This document shows positions 24,356-39,622 of a DNA stretch of 64,000 nucleotides, in pieces (positions within the stretch are counted from its first letter, which is position 1; every line of letters starts with the position of its first letter). A program made the position numbers and the translations under genes. A model generated the notes under the pieces. That model saw only the letters and a list, made by a program, of their open reading frames with translations. It had not been told where the DNA came from and searched no databases. Origin of the DNA: Spizellomyces punctatus DAOM BR117 (Eukaryota > Chytridiomycota > Chytridiomycetes > Spizellomycetales > Spizellomycetaceae); the NCBI RefSeq assembly GCF_000182565.1, contig NW_015971555.1, positions 62,001 to 126,000 of the forward strand, given 5' to 3'.

Positions 24356-27300
24356 ATGACAGCGTCAGATTTCTGGAATACAGTAAAAGAGAGTGGTGAG
24401 TTTCTTGAGAGAAGGGCATTTGTGAAGTTTCCGCGCATACACTGTGGATTTTAAAGTGACATTTCTCTTGGTCGCTCCAGATTTAACTGTTGTCGAGCGC
24501 GTTATCCATTTGGCTTCCTCCCGACTCGGTGGTTATACACCGTCACCCAAAAACAAGCATGGGTCAAAAAGACGCTCACATTCTGACACCGGACCTGCCG
24601 AGTTGCTATGCGTATTGCGGGCCTTTGCGGCCACTCTCCCAGCAAGTGCTGAACCGCGGGCTATGGCTGAAAGAGAAAAGTTTCGACAGCTATTGCTTCA
24701 TATGGATAGGGAATGGCCTGGCATGTCTTGGAAAAAGAAGCTGCAAAGTTTGAAGCAGGTCGGAGGAAGAATTGGAGAGTCGTGCAATATTTCAACAAGC
24801 TAACGGAGTGCCAATGATTATCAGAAAGTGCATCAAAATAACCCAACATCGATACGACAATCTCAACGGCGTGAACCTCAAGAGGACAGTTTCCAGCCAC
24901 CAGGTCCAGGAAACTCATCGCATAGCGCACCGGGGACTTCAACACTGGACATGTCATCAATCACCTACTGCCCACATCATTCACAAACGTTTCTACATCA
25001 GTTTCATAGCAGTTCTTTGCACAATACCGCATCAACCGTACTCCCTACACATAACGGCGAAAGCACTGATGCAACACTTTGTCCCGTGAGCGCTAGCATT
25101 AATATGAGCTCCATACTCCCAGACTCGGGCGTGCGGGAGACGATTTTGGATCATTCGTTGCAAAGCATCGCGGCGAATGTACCCATAGAAACAGCTGAAG
25201 ATGAAAAAGGTGCGCAAAAGTGATCTATGGAATCACTGACTCGAATTAACCGAAACTATTTTATATCGAAGCTATCAAGGCCACACGAATCATGATGGTA
25301 CGCGCGTTTTACGCTTGGCATGGGTAAGCGGGGTAATCTTCTTGTCTTCTCAAAATATATGGAAAGTGTTTACCAGAGTTTTGCGACAGGTACGCTAAAG
25401 CCGTGAAATCACGCAAAACACGACTAGTCACACAATGGATGGTGGCCCTCCGGTCATGGCAAACCCATACATGCAAGCGATATTTTCGCAGGTGGCTTCA
25501 AGTGACTAGACAATGTCAGGTACGCGATACGCAATCAAACCTTTTAGTAAACTGATCCTAACTTTTTTTTTATGGGTTCCTCAGCACGCTCGAAATGTCA
25601 GATTGGCCCAAACTGCGCTACATAACCTTCAAATGAACGTTACTCGTGTGCAATCGTCGATTCAAGAATTCCAAACACGCACCTTGATTCGTCGGACGTT
25701 TTTGAGATGGTTTCACCATGCAGAGCATTCGTATGCAAAGCGGCGGAGGATTGCAGTTGCAGAGTCGGTGGTCACAAGAAGAAGGTGTCGTAGTTTGCAG
25801 ACAGAGGCTTTCCGGGTAAGTCTCCTTGTGGTACTGCTATCGTGTCTGCCATGTCCTTGATTGTTGCCAGGCATGGCTTGGGGCCTATAGGTATAGGGTC
25901 ATCCTGGCCTCACACGCACGGTGGCTTGAAAGCAGATATGTAAATACATTACTGCAAACAGCGTGGACGAGCTGGCGACGTGCACTCGAGGATGGTATGG
26001 GGTCCCACATGTGATGTTCCTTTCATCACCTTTTCTCATGTCATCTTTCCTTTGGATTTGTAGCACACAGGCTACAACGCTTTGATGCCAGGCATAAGCT
26101 GCGTAAACTTTCAGACTGTTTTTCAAAATGGAGAGTTGGGTGGGTACACTGAAATGCTTTAACGTCTTCTTTGACCGCGTAATGATGTCGTACTGGTCAG
26201 ATGCACGACGGCACGATACAGTAAACTGGCATTCAAAGCCGTCCAACATCGACATGATTCTGGGATCATGTCACGTTTCTTTGATCACTGGCTGCAACGG
26301 TATGTATTGTGGCGCACTCTGTGGTATTTCGAAATGTATTAAAGCTGTTCCCAGGACAAGAGATCGAGCGGCGTATCGTCAACTTATTGAAACGTCTCTT
26401 TGGTGGCACCGACAATCGTCCATGAAGAGGGTTCTTAGCTGGTGGAAGCGGTATTGGTCCTTGCGCGAGATGGCGCGAGTTGTGTCGGGGCGGCGTAGGC
26501 TGGCGACGGTACGATGGGTATGGAATTCTTGGACACGACATCGGTAAGCAATTTTAATTGAACATGACCAGTGCGTTATGCAAGGCGATAACTCAAGGAA
26601 ACTGTAGGAGAGATCAGTTGGAGGTGAAGGAGAATGCCTTTTCAGTGGCAGTAAAACGTCCATTTCGTAGATGGAGAACGTTGACGCGGCGAATGAAGGT
26701 TGTTTGCAGGTTGTGAATGTTTGACTTGTTGGCCCTAACTTGATACAATTAGTTTATTTCGATTAGGTCCTCAAAAAGACTTGTAGATTGTATATCGAGT
26801 TACGAGATAAGCGGAAACGGGGTCGCGTTTTCACTTTATGGAAAGACATGGCGGATAGGAACAAGGTTTTTTGATTGTCTGCGTTGCGGTTGCTTTGGGT
26901 TTTATCATGTCATGCTAACCAATGCACAAGGTTGTCCGACAGGCAACAATAATGTTTTCTGAACGGAAACGGCATCATCTTTTGCAAGACACATGGCGGA
27001 AATGGCGACGAGCAAATGAGGTTCAACAGGTATGTATCCATTCATTTTATCCCTATCCCAGAAGAGGAAGCTGACAAAGAGTGTCCGACACGCAGGCCAT
27101 CGGGACCAAAATATTTGCATTAGAAACACGGCTGAAATGCTACGTGCAAGAAAAATACTTTTGTTCATGGCACTTGCATTGGGTGCTTCGTAAGCAGATT
27201 GCCAGATACCGGCGGATGTTGTTGGTCAAGGTTATTAGGATATGGGTGCAGAGGTTTCGTCATGTTCGAGATGACCTTCCAGGTAGGTGCTTCAAGAGCG

Positions 27301-30300
27301 TCGATGTGAATCTTTGTGATGTTCATATCCTGGTTTGTTTTCGGTTTTACCAAAAAGCATTAGCAGACGCGTTTAGAAACCAGTTAAACAAGACCGTGCA
27401 CCGGCGTCTGTTTTTCACTTTTTGGCGCACCGCGGTTCAACGACGGGTACAGATAGGCATTAACGNNNNNNNNNNNNNNNNNNNNNNNNNNNNNNNNNNN
27501 NNNNNNNNNNNNNNNNNNNNNNNNNNNNNNNNNNNNNNNNNNNNNNNNNNNNNNNNNNNNNNNNNGGTGTGGTCGTTGGTGGTGCGGTCCCGAAAATTGC
27601 AACAGAAGGCAAGTATGGATTGACGTGTTTCTTGTGGTTGGATGCTAAATGTGGCGCGTCTAACTATAGGAGCTGAGTTTTCGTGAGCGGGTTTGTCATC
27701 GCATAGTTGCGGAAGCGTTTATGGAGTGGCGGGGTGTTTATATGGTAACTGATTATCTTGACGTGTACGTTTTGATGGTGTGCTAAAACGACCATGTGCA
27801 GAATATGGTTTCTCAACGTTGGTGTCGACGAAAAGTCCTTTCGAAATGCTGGACAGTGTGGCAGTACACCTGTTGGAACCGGGCTCGTGATCGGCTTGCA
27901 ATGCGGTTGTACCATCAGAGGGTGTATCGTCTTGCTTTTCGTCGTTGGCTGTGGAAGTCGTGGGGGGAACTTGTTCCGGATGTGTTACAGTGAGTGTGGA
28001 TGGTGTTTGTCGTGTGCTATATCGTTTTTGTTGAAAGTTTTGCCATTTTTGGTAGGTGGGTTGTGCAAGTTGGAAATGTGGGGAGTGGGATCCGGATTTC
28101 GGTGCATGCAATGTTTATGTCCCATTTTGTTCGAGTTCAGGTTGGATGATTTGTGTGTGCGTGTTTTGAGTATTATCCACATGATATTGATATGTGTTGT
28201 TTTTTTTTTTTTTTTGCAAGATTCCTCGAAACTTGGTTGCCTACCAAAAGCTCGACACGTACAGTCGGATCCTCGCGACAACCACGGTACATGCCCCGCT
28301 TGACGGTCCGATTAGCATGCCGTCGACCCAAAGCAACCCGAACCTATCATCAGAAACACCCGCTCTCCACACACTGGTCCAAACCCGACGAAAACAATAC
28401 GAAACAGCTCAATCCACGCATACCACTACAGTTCTCACCCGATATTTCACACGCTGGCATGCCCAATTGTGTCGTCAGACCCTCCACACCCACATGCTCG
28501 ACACGTTCACATTCGTCCACCGTACACGGATAGCAAGACGGTATACAATGTACTGGCGACGAGCGGTGTGTACTGTTCACGAGCAATTGAACCACGCGGA
28601 TATGATTTACGCGTGGAATTTATTGAATCGCGTGTGTGGGGCGTGGAAGATGCGTGTGCTGGCACGATTGGAACAGGGTGTTGATGCCGGTGGGGTGTAC
28701 CGAATGGGATTGGTAAAGAGGGCATGGACACGTTGGAAGGTTGCACTTGAGAAACGACGTCAAGTGAGGCGGGAAAAGGAGGTGGAGGTTTTGGCGGGGC
28801 GGGTTTATCGTCGCAAGGTGCTTGAGCGGGCGTTTAGGGGTTTGCTATCTACAAGTAGAGACAAGAGGGGATTATTGAACGCAGCTGAGATGAAATGGGA
28901 TGAATATTGTCTTGAACGGAGGTTCCGGGTTTGGCGTGCCAAGACCCTGATGCGATCCATCCAGCGTCGAAATTTAGAGTACGCCATGACACGGTGGAGA
29001 ATACTTGGATTACGGACCTTGTTTAAAACTTGGTATCGATCCAGTAACCATTATGGCCTTGCACGCCAATTTGGGATTTACCGACATCAAAAGGTTTTGG
29101 TACGTGGATTCCAGCAATGGCGAAAACGGGTCAAGAGGAAACGGGGGTACAAGTGTAAGATTGTTGCTGTAAAGAGGTTGATGCGGCTTATGCTTTTGGC
29201 GCGGTGTAAGAGGATTTTACAAGGTTTCTTTATTTGAATTGCATTGTTTATTTCGTTCATGAACATGTATTGATTATTTTTTTTGTGTGTTTTTTTTAGC
29301 TTGGCATCTATACGCACACGAAAAACGCAGTCTCCAAACCCTTCAAACCACCTTCTCTAGTACAACACACCAAAAGTATCTCGTCCACGCCTTTCAAACA
29401 TGGCATCAAAACACGCTTGTCCGTGTACACCAACGTGTTGTACAACAGCGAGTATTGGGACGATTGTGGAGACAATGGCGATGGGGTGTTGTTTCTCGTT
29501 GTGTATGGTACCGTTTTGTTTCTTGATTTTGTAAATTGGTTATTGATGGTGGGATATTCATTTAGAATACGCGACAAGAGTTGTTTGAATTATTCATGAC
29601 AAATCGGCGTGAACGGGGTACGAGGTTTTTATTTGGGGTTTGGAAAGGGCGGATCAAGAGTATCGAATTGGAGAGGGCGTTGAGTGTGGTATTGTCTTTA
29701 TGTTTTTTGCGTACATGAACATTTTTTTGTGGGGCCATTGATTGATTTTGGGGGGTTTTTTTTGGTTTAGGTGATTTCAGACACGAGACGCAGGACTTGT
29801 AACCGATTATTTAGCGTTTGGAAAATAAAGTGGATACGCGTCGAAGGTAAAACACATCTCATTATCCTACCAAAACTTTTAATCTCACTCAAAGTTCTCG
29901 TAGAGGGGTATCAAGTTGCAGACCACCTAAACGCCATCACCAAGCTCCGTCGTGCATTCATCATATGGAAACGGCAATGGAGGATGAAGGAGTTGGAAGG
30001 GGTGTACCGGGTTGTACGGAAAGTAAGTGAGGAGGGGTTGGTGAGGAGGGTTTGGGTGGGGTGGATAGGCAAGATGCGATTACGACGACAAGTACGACAA
30101 GAACAAGAACGACAACGACGAAAAGAACAACGAAAAGATTCAATGGAACACATTCAAAAAACCAACAAAAAAACCCTTCAAAAATACTTGCATAAATGGA
30201 TGAAAGCGACACAAGGCGCTCGATTCGATACGGCTCGAAAACTCGTATTTGCTAAAACGTGGGCAGACAAAAAGTTGGTGGGAAATGTTCTAAGTGCATG

Positions 30301-30322
30301 GCGTCACATCATTCATCAATAA
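24356..30322 (+). CDS. Sfi1-like centrin-binding repeat protein (contains assembly gap)
   Basis: A many-exon gene. The first exons are in phase: 24356-24395, 24481-24758, 24825-25209, 25272-25323, 25390-25519, 25585-25815, 25871-25994, 26064-26139, 26222-26299; more follow to the stop at 30320-30322. From about 25280 on the product is a long series of helical units with a Leu..Phe..Trp-Arg/Lys core (for example RTFLRWF, TAWTSWRR, DCFSKWR, FFDHWLQR, VLSWWKRYW, FQTWHQN, AFIIWKRQW), very rich in Trp and Arg. This is the pattern of Sfi1 repeats that bind centrin at spindle pole bodies and centrioles. The N-terminal ~180 residues are low-complexity. Exons often hold one or two repeats. The 100 N at 27466-27565 remove an unknown number of bases, so the length is unknown. 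Intron positions beyond 26300 were not all fixed. Confidence 0.8.
27466..27565. other. Assembly gap (100 N)
   Basis: Exactly 100 N, the customary placeholder for a gap of unknown size, inside the Sfi1-like gene. Coding frame appears on both sides. Confidence 0.99.
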
Positions 30323-30386
30323 AGGTCGTTAAAAAGAGAAATTCATACGATTTCATTTATATATATATACATTTATATTTCCAAAT

Positions 30387-33277
<2,891 letters not shown>

Positions 33278-34005
33278 TTGTGTGTTTTGTTGGCTTTTTC
33301 TGTGTGTGTGTCGTTGGGTTGAGTGGGATGGTCGTCTGAAATATTTATATGTGGAGAAACTGGGGTAAAGAGTCGGAGAAAGAGGGGGTCAAAATGTGCG
33401 TGTCCAGGATCTTCGGACAGGTCACGTGGCTTACTTGCCCCCGCTCCAACTTGTACTGGTCGTGACAGAAGGTTCGACCTGAACGCCAAGTGATGAAAGG
33501 AAGGGCATATAAAGTGCAAAACAAAATACATTTAAATTACTGGCTGAAACTTGCTGGTGGATCGCAGTATCTCACATTCAAACAAAGTGTGGTTACTGAC
33601 TTTTGCCAAGTGATTGAATAAGAAAACACTTGGCAAAACTCATGTGCTGCTAAAAGGCCCTACAAGAACAAAAATGAATAAAGGCTCATGAATCAACTCT
33701 CAAAATACACAGCCAAACCGAGTCAACGAAAAAACAAAACACAACTAAACCAAAAGCAAGAACCAGTTTCTGTTTTACTTTTATATTTTCAAAAACTTTT
33801 CCCCTCACACACACAGAATATATGTACAGTTTTACAGGATGTAACAACAAAAAAAAGGCACTATCCAAAAGGTATCAATACAAAAAAAAAAAAAGAAATG
33901 TCACCTTGATTGCCAATGTCCCCCGATCAACAACAACAAAAAAAACTCTGACCACCCATCTCTCTATTCACAGAAAATGTATTCAACAAGCGCGGAACCG
34001 CATGT
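33278..34005. other. Intergenic stretch between MCM6 start and acyltransferase end
   Basis: About 730 bases: promoter side of MCM6 and 3' side of the acyltransferase. A/T-rich with A runs near 33880. It contains the perfect hairpin at 33601-33638. No gene seen. Confidence 0.5.
33601..33638. repeat. Perfect 12-bp hairpin
   Basis: TTTTGCCAAGTG at 33601-33612 is the exact reverse complement of CACTTGGCAAAA at 33627-33638, with a 14-nt A/T-rich loop. It lies about 320 bases upstream of the MCM6 start codon. Confidence 0.85.
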
Positions 34006-36757
34006 TTAACGCGCCGGAACCATGGGAGCATGTCCCCGTTTCCAATCCGATTCCGACAGCGAGTCTTCCATGCCATTCCAGGGGAACCCGGTCGATCGAA
34101 GGGGCCGGGTGCCCATACTCCGACTGCGAGGTCGGCTGCTTTCGACGGGCGGTGAAAAGAGGGAAGGTGGAAAGTAGGCCATGAGGTTATAGGCGCTCAA
34201 CATGGAGAGGGACAAGGATTCCTCGTCATCGAGTGTATGCGTCAGGCCCTTTTCTCGGCTGGCTTCCTGCTGGATGCGCCGTTTAAACCAGAGTCGCCAT
34301 GAACTGTTTTCAATGCGTCGCTGAATGACATCGGCCGAACGCATCTTTGTGTATCGTTTCCATGTTTTGACAACGTCATTCTTTTTGTGCGAGATTTCAT
34401 CAATCATTTCCGTTGACCGGTGGTCCTCGAGGGCGACGAGTATCTCATTCTTGACCGTGGTCGACTCTTTGGTGGGGTCCATCCAGTCGGGTTTCGCGTA
34501 CGCCACGTCTCGCGATGCCTTGAGGGAGGCTTCTGCGCCAATGGAGATGCTGGCAGAGCGGCGTAGGTGGCCCATTCGATCCGGAGTGGGTCGATTACGC
34601 ATGCGGTTCATGAGGACGACGCCGTAGCGCGTTTGAGGGTGCTCTTGCAACCGTACTTGCTTTTCCTTTGCCGGTGCAAAGTTCTGGGAAAAAATGAGAA
34701 AGCGGTTATTAGCAAGTGTGACAAGGACCGCGGGGAGGGAGAGCCTTCCAACAACCAATTAGCGCAGATATTTGGCAAAAGTGCACTCTACTGCTGGCAC
34801 ACGAGTAGATTTGCACGGCTCATAGCGCGCCCCCTCACCACCGCTCATAGCGAGTACCTCCCAACGCACCTTGAAATACCCATCCCAGCTCAAATTCTTC
34901 AAGTGCGCAACAGCCGAAATCTCCGCCTTGACCTCATTCGCAAACTCCACCGCCGACTGACCAGGCTTTCTCGTTCTCGGCGGCAAATACCACACATCCG
35001 CCACCAACCCCCACCGCGTCATAAGATACAAGAGGTGCTTGGTAAAGGTTTGAGTTTTACTGTGCCAATAAGCGTCTGCCCAGCGTTTGTTGTATTTGAT
35101 GGCGACGGGGGCGACGGCGGCGTCGAGGTCAAAGGCGCCCTTGTGGAAGAGAACCGTGTATTCGTTGTTGACGCAGGTGCCTTCGGGGAAGATGAGGAGG
35201 GGGACGTTTTTGGGGTTTTGGACGTGTTGGCGCATTCTACAAAATTGTATCAGTTAACGAGTGTCGAGATCAGGGGGACACTCTGCAGACGAGCTGTTTC
35301 GGCGTCTGGTAAGGTGTGGGTCGAACAACTGCCTTCAACCCCCAGCTTTCAAGCTCCAGCCCATGCCAGAGGGTGTGCGACGCGAACGACGACGAGCAGC
35401 TCCTTTTTTCATGGCAAAAGCCCATTTCGCAATTTTGCCACACAAGCATCACTCGTAGCGTTGCCTCTTTCATCTGCTCGTCGGACCCACCCCTGTACTG
35501 TCGTTTGTATGTAACACTGAAGAGATACTTACTTTTCGGCCAAAACACTCCGATCATTCTTTTCATTCCGATTAAACATGAGCGATCCATTCAACGTGAG
35601 CACCTTGTCCTCAAAGTACCCAATCACCCCACCATGCTTTTGAGCCACGGTCGCATGAGGAAAGTCATGGGCACTGAGCACGAGGTAGTCAATCACGGAT
35701 GTGTGATTAGCGACAAAAATGTGGGGTTCAGACACTTGAGGCTTTTTGCCGTGGTAGCGGATGCGACTTCCCCAGGAGAGAAGAAAGGCCTTGCAGTAGA
35801 ATTTAAACAGCCAGCGCTAGTGGGAATGAAATGGAAAGTGAGTATGAGTGGAACGTGCGAGTGCGAGTAAAACGAGCCTGAGCGCGAGAACCGCGCCATC
35901 AAAGCCCTCACCAACAGGGTAGACACAGTGGCGACAGCCATGCTAAAAGCAAGTGCGAGGTGCGAGTGCGAGTGCACCAGCATAAGCGCCTCCTCTTGTC
36001 TGAATTCTGCCAGCTCTCTCTAATAATTTGAGCGCAAAGCGCTCGTGCGCTCGCCACCGCTCGTTCGCTAACGCTAAAACCTTGTCTCTCCCTCCCTCCC
36101 TCTAAGATTCTGAGCGCAAAGCGCTCATTGAGCTGGCTCCGCCAGCTCGTTAGTTGCCATTGCTTGCGTTCGCTTGCGCTCACAAGTGCTCAATCCTCCC
36201 TCCCTCGCAATGGCTCGCTTGCGCTCGCGCTTGTTTGCTAACGCTAAAACCTGTACAGTCTCCCTCGCAATGGCTCGCTTGCGCTCGCCATTGCTATCGC
36301 TCGCCATTTGCTCGGTCCAACTCACCTGCCAGTGTTCATTCTCAAAATGCAAGACAATGGGCAACCCAACAAAAAACACAATGGTGGCAGCGAGGAGCAA
36401 GACCAAACGATAGGGAAACAAGAGACAGTAGCGCACGACCCAGCCCATCCAGTACAGAGGGCCTAGTAGAATTGTTTTGGGAGAGAATCTCCGTCGAGGT
36501 CTCTGAGTAAAGCATTTTGAGAATTCGTCCTGAGCGATAGCTTGGGCAGCGTAACCAATGAAAGCGAGACCGTCCTGAAGGGCAAATGAGCCCTTTCCCG
36601 TAGTGCTTGTGGGAGTGTGGAGTTTAGACTCGAATCCAGGCAGTACGTCTGAAACCAGTCTCTTGCGAAGAGGAGTGGGAGATGTGGTGTGCCTGCGACT
36701 CATGCTGTCTGAGGAAAGAGATGAGAGTGACGAGTAAGAGTGTGCATATGGAGGCAT
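34006..36757 (-). CDS. GPAT3/4 (AGPAT9)-like glycerol-3-phosphate acyltransferase
   Basis: Four exons: 36757-36326, 35816-35533, 35236-34870, 34683-34006 (586 residues). Exon 1 encodes a Ser/Arg-rich head and one or two hydrophobic helices. The acyltransferase domain has block I NHTSVID (His-x4-Asp) and block III FPEGT, and the RWLFKFYCKAFLLSWGSRIRYHG approach resembles animal GPAT3/4. The NLSWDGYFK element before the C-terminal domain is also typical. The C-terminal ~225 residues are basic and Ser-rich. Reaction of the family: acyl-CoA plus glycerol-3-phosphate to lysophosphatidate in the ER, feeding triacylglycerol synthesis. The intron between exons 1 and 2 is about 510 nt, far above the local norm, and is full of repeats. 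An extra exon inside it cannot be excluded, but no frame-preserving one was found. Confidence 0.85.
35817..36325. repeat. Repeat-filled long intron of the acyltransferase gene
   Basis: Words built on GCGCTC/CTCGC recur many times. The short palindrome GAGCGC-AAA-GCGCTC occurs twice (near 36029 and 36113), GCTAACGCTAAAACC twice (near 36066 and 36236), and CTCGCAATGGCTCGCTTGCG twice (near 36203 and 36262). CT-rich tracts separate them. No coding potential was recognised. Confidence 0.7.
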
Positions 36758-36886
36758 GTCACGCAAGTGTGTGAGTAGAATGAGAATGAGACAAGAGAGT
36801 GTGAAAATAAAAAGAAGCGGTGAATATACTAAGCCAACAAACAACAAAAGATAAAAACGCGTGTGTGTGCGTAGTTTGTTTGAATC

Positions 36887-36890
<4 letters not shown>

Positions 36891-36921
<31 letters not shown>

Positions 36922-37008
36922 ATGATCGATTTGAAATAAAACAAGAGAGAGTGACTATGAGGGAATGAAATCTACATGTAATATTCTTATTCTTTCTTTG
37001 TAATCATT

Positions 37009-37061
<53 letters not shown>

Positions 37062-37150
37062 TGAGAATGTGTGCAAAGTGTAAATATGTAATCTCTTCTC
37101 TCTCTCTCTCTAACATTATATATGAGAGTGATATTCCCTCTTCTTCTTCT

Positions 37151-37183
<33 letters not shown>
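36891..37183. repeat. Cluster of dinucleotide microsatellites
   Basis: (GA)14 at 36891-36918, (TC)n at about 37009-37031 running directly into (TG)n to about 37056, and (TTC)n changing into (TC)n at about 37138-37183. They lie in the roughly 600-base divergent space between the acyltransferase and the TPR gene, so they may sit in either promoter. Confidence 0.95.
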
Positions 37184-37186
<3 letters not shown>

Positions 37187-37359
37187 TACAATCTCACTCT
37201 CTCCTTCCCAAAAGGTGACTGCGCACACGTGTACTCACATTTATCACGTGATTATCCATATTGAGTTTAATGGATTTTTATTCTTTTTTATTCTCACTCA
37301 CACACACACATTGGCGTTTTTTATTCTCCTAGTAGATTGTCATTTGGGAACTCGCTACA

Positions 37360-39622
37360 ATGACTGTACAAGTAGACACATTTCCCCCTACAGTCAAGGC
37401 TGGAGGCATTGATAATGCTGCTATAGTCCGTGTTCCAGAGTCTGACGAGTATTCGTATCTCACAAACAGTGACGTGCATCCAGAACCAGCAATGCAGGGT
37501 TTGATTAGTTTGGTTCTAGAACAAGGAGGAAAAGTAACGCTCAGAGGGCCTATCGGTGAGAAGAGTATTGTGGAATTGGATAGTGGAAAAGAGTTTGTCT
37601 ATGGAATAGTTGCAAAACAGTACAAGGTGTTTGACGACGAACAAGATTTTGATGGATGTTGGAAGGGATCGCTTCAGTTTTCCAAATTTAGGTGAGTGTT
37701 AGCGTTAGGGTTAGGGTTAGGTTAGGATTAGGTTTCGGGTTAGGTTTAGAGTTAGCGTTCGGGCTTTAGGGTTAGGTTAGGGTCATGGTTGGATTCGGGT
37801 TTGGGATGGGACATGACTCGCTGGCGCTCGTCATATGTCGCTGCGCGTCAACGGTCTTGGATTTGGGGTTAGGGACATGACTCGCTGACGCTTGTCATGT
37901 AGCTACGCGAGGAACCGGGCAATGCAACTGTCGTTGCGCGTGAAATGCTTTGGATGTGGGGCAAGGCCATGACTCGCGGTCGCTCGTCATGACGCTCGTC
38001 ATATCGCTCGCGTCACGTAGCTATGGCGTGTGCCTGCCGGGGGCTGCCGAGGGCATTCGTTGTGATGAGAGGGTGCCTCTGTGCAACTCACTGCCGTTCG
38101 TTGCACTTTTGTTGCACACACGCACTCACAACCACTCTCTCGCAGATGGGCGCTAAAGTCACTCGAACCCGCAACAGAGGAGGAATTTGAAAAGGCACAA
38201 GAGCAAGTGGCCCCGGTCCCCGACAAGGCGGACGGCGAGCAGCTCTACAACAAGGGTCTCGCCGCCATCAAGGCGGGCAATCACGAGGAAGCCATCTCCA
38301 TCTTGACTCTGGCCTTGACAACGTGCGAAATTGATGAGGAGGCAGAGGACGACGACAATGACGATCCCCATGCTTCCCTCCGCTTGCAAATTCTGACTGC
38401 CCGTGCTCAAGCCTCCAACGCCCTCGGTGCGTGGCGTGCCGCCGTTCGTGACGGTGAGCTCGTCGAGCGCATCTACGGTCGCCCTGTTGACGCCCTCAAC
38501 AGCCTCAAACCCGCCGATGCCGGTGTCTACTTTCATTCCATCCTCGCCTCGGCAAAGGCAAACGAGGCGCTCGGCAACCTCGTCGCCGCCGGATCAGGGT
38601 ACATGGCCATCATGATCCTCAACATGATCAAGGAGCAGGCTGCTGAATTGTCAACAGAGGGCCAAGAGGTCCCTGAACCCGTGCCTGCCGACGTGGCAGA
38701 CAGTCTCATCCAACAAGCCTCGGCTGCCCTCGAGAAACTCGAGCAAGGCCCAAACACCACCACAATCTTCACACTCAAAATATCCCTATTGGGCATCGAA
38801 CCCCCTGTTTGGCGAACCATTAAAGTCACCGCCAACACGACCCTCGGTGAGCTGCGCGAGTACATTATCATGGCCTTTGGCTGGTGTGGCACGCCCAATG
38901 TGCACGAGTTTGAAATCTATGATCACGGTGTCGTCCGCTTCACCACTATCCCTGACGACTTTGTCATTCCCGACGATCAAGACGACGAATACGATGAGCG
39001 CCACGAAATTTGTGAAGACGAAGAGGCCACCACGGTCGGTTTGGCCGTGTCGCAGGTTGGCGACACCTTTACCTTTATTTACGAAAAGGGCGACTGGGTC
39101 CACCAAATTGTCGTGGAGGAGGTGTCGGAACAAGTGTTGCCAGATGCTTGTTGCGGCCATGATGAGGAGGGAGACCACGAGCACAACCACCAACCCGAAT
39201 TCCCCAAAATCATTGCCGGCGCCCGTGCCTGTCCCCCCGACTCTGTCGGCGGCCCGGCCGGTTACAAGGAGTTTTTGCTGGCCGTTAATGGCACCCCTTC
39301 TGAAAAGTTTGCAACGCGCCTCGATGCTCTCAACTTTGCCGCCGAAAACGTGGGACTTTCCAACAGTGCCCTCGACTCTTGGGGCGGCGCTACCAAGCGC
39401 CCCATTGAAGATATGCTCGCTGGCTTAACCTTGGAGGACGACGAAGAAGAGAACGCTACCGACGACACACCCAAGGATGTCAACAAGGGTGGATGGGACC
39501 CTGAAGCGTTCCAGTTGGAGGAAGTAGGCAAAGCCCTGGGCGCCATTGCAGCCATGATGGAGCAAGGGGATGATGACGACGAGTGGGAGGATGAAGAGGA
39601 CGATGAAGAGGAGGATATCTAG
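37360..39622 (+). CDS. TPR protein with a PRiA4b ORF-3-like domain
   Basis: Two exons, 37360-37691 and 38146-39622 (602 residues). The first ~120 residues are unassigned. Residues about 145-300 look like TPR helices (GLAAIKAGNHEEAISILTLAL). From about residue 335 the pattern IFTLKISLLGIEPPVWRTI...LGELREYIIMAFGW...HEFEI matches the plasmid pRiA4b ORF-3-like family, which has no agreed function. An acidic stretch, then CCGHDEEGDHEHNH (possible metal binding) and a very acidic C-terminus (DDDDEWEDEEDDEEEDI) follow. The intron is 454 nt and contains telomere-like and CTCGC-type repeats. Function unknown; acidic tail plus TPR suggest a protein-binding role. Confidence 0.85.
37692..38145. repeat. 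Intron with telomere-like TTAGGG and CTCGC repeats
   Basis: Starting right after the donor, about 100 bases (37698-37790) consist of GTTAGGG/GTTAGG/GTTAGCG variants. The rest contains several degenerate copies of a unit with GACTCGC..CGCTCGTCAT (near 37816, 37876, 37972 and 37990). The acceptor is CGCAG at 38141-38145. Confidence 0.85.

Noticed and set aside
27384-27623. Open frames running through the N gap on either strand
   Set aside because: Translations across N are meaningless; only the plus-strand frame that fits the Trp-rich repeats is kept as part of the Sfi1-like gene.
35862-35983. Possible extra exon (MAVATVSTLL frame) in the long acyltransferase intron
   Set aside because: All plausible borders give lengths that break the reading frame between the flanking exons, while joining the flanks directly preserves it.
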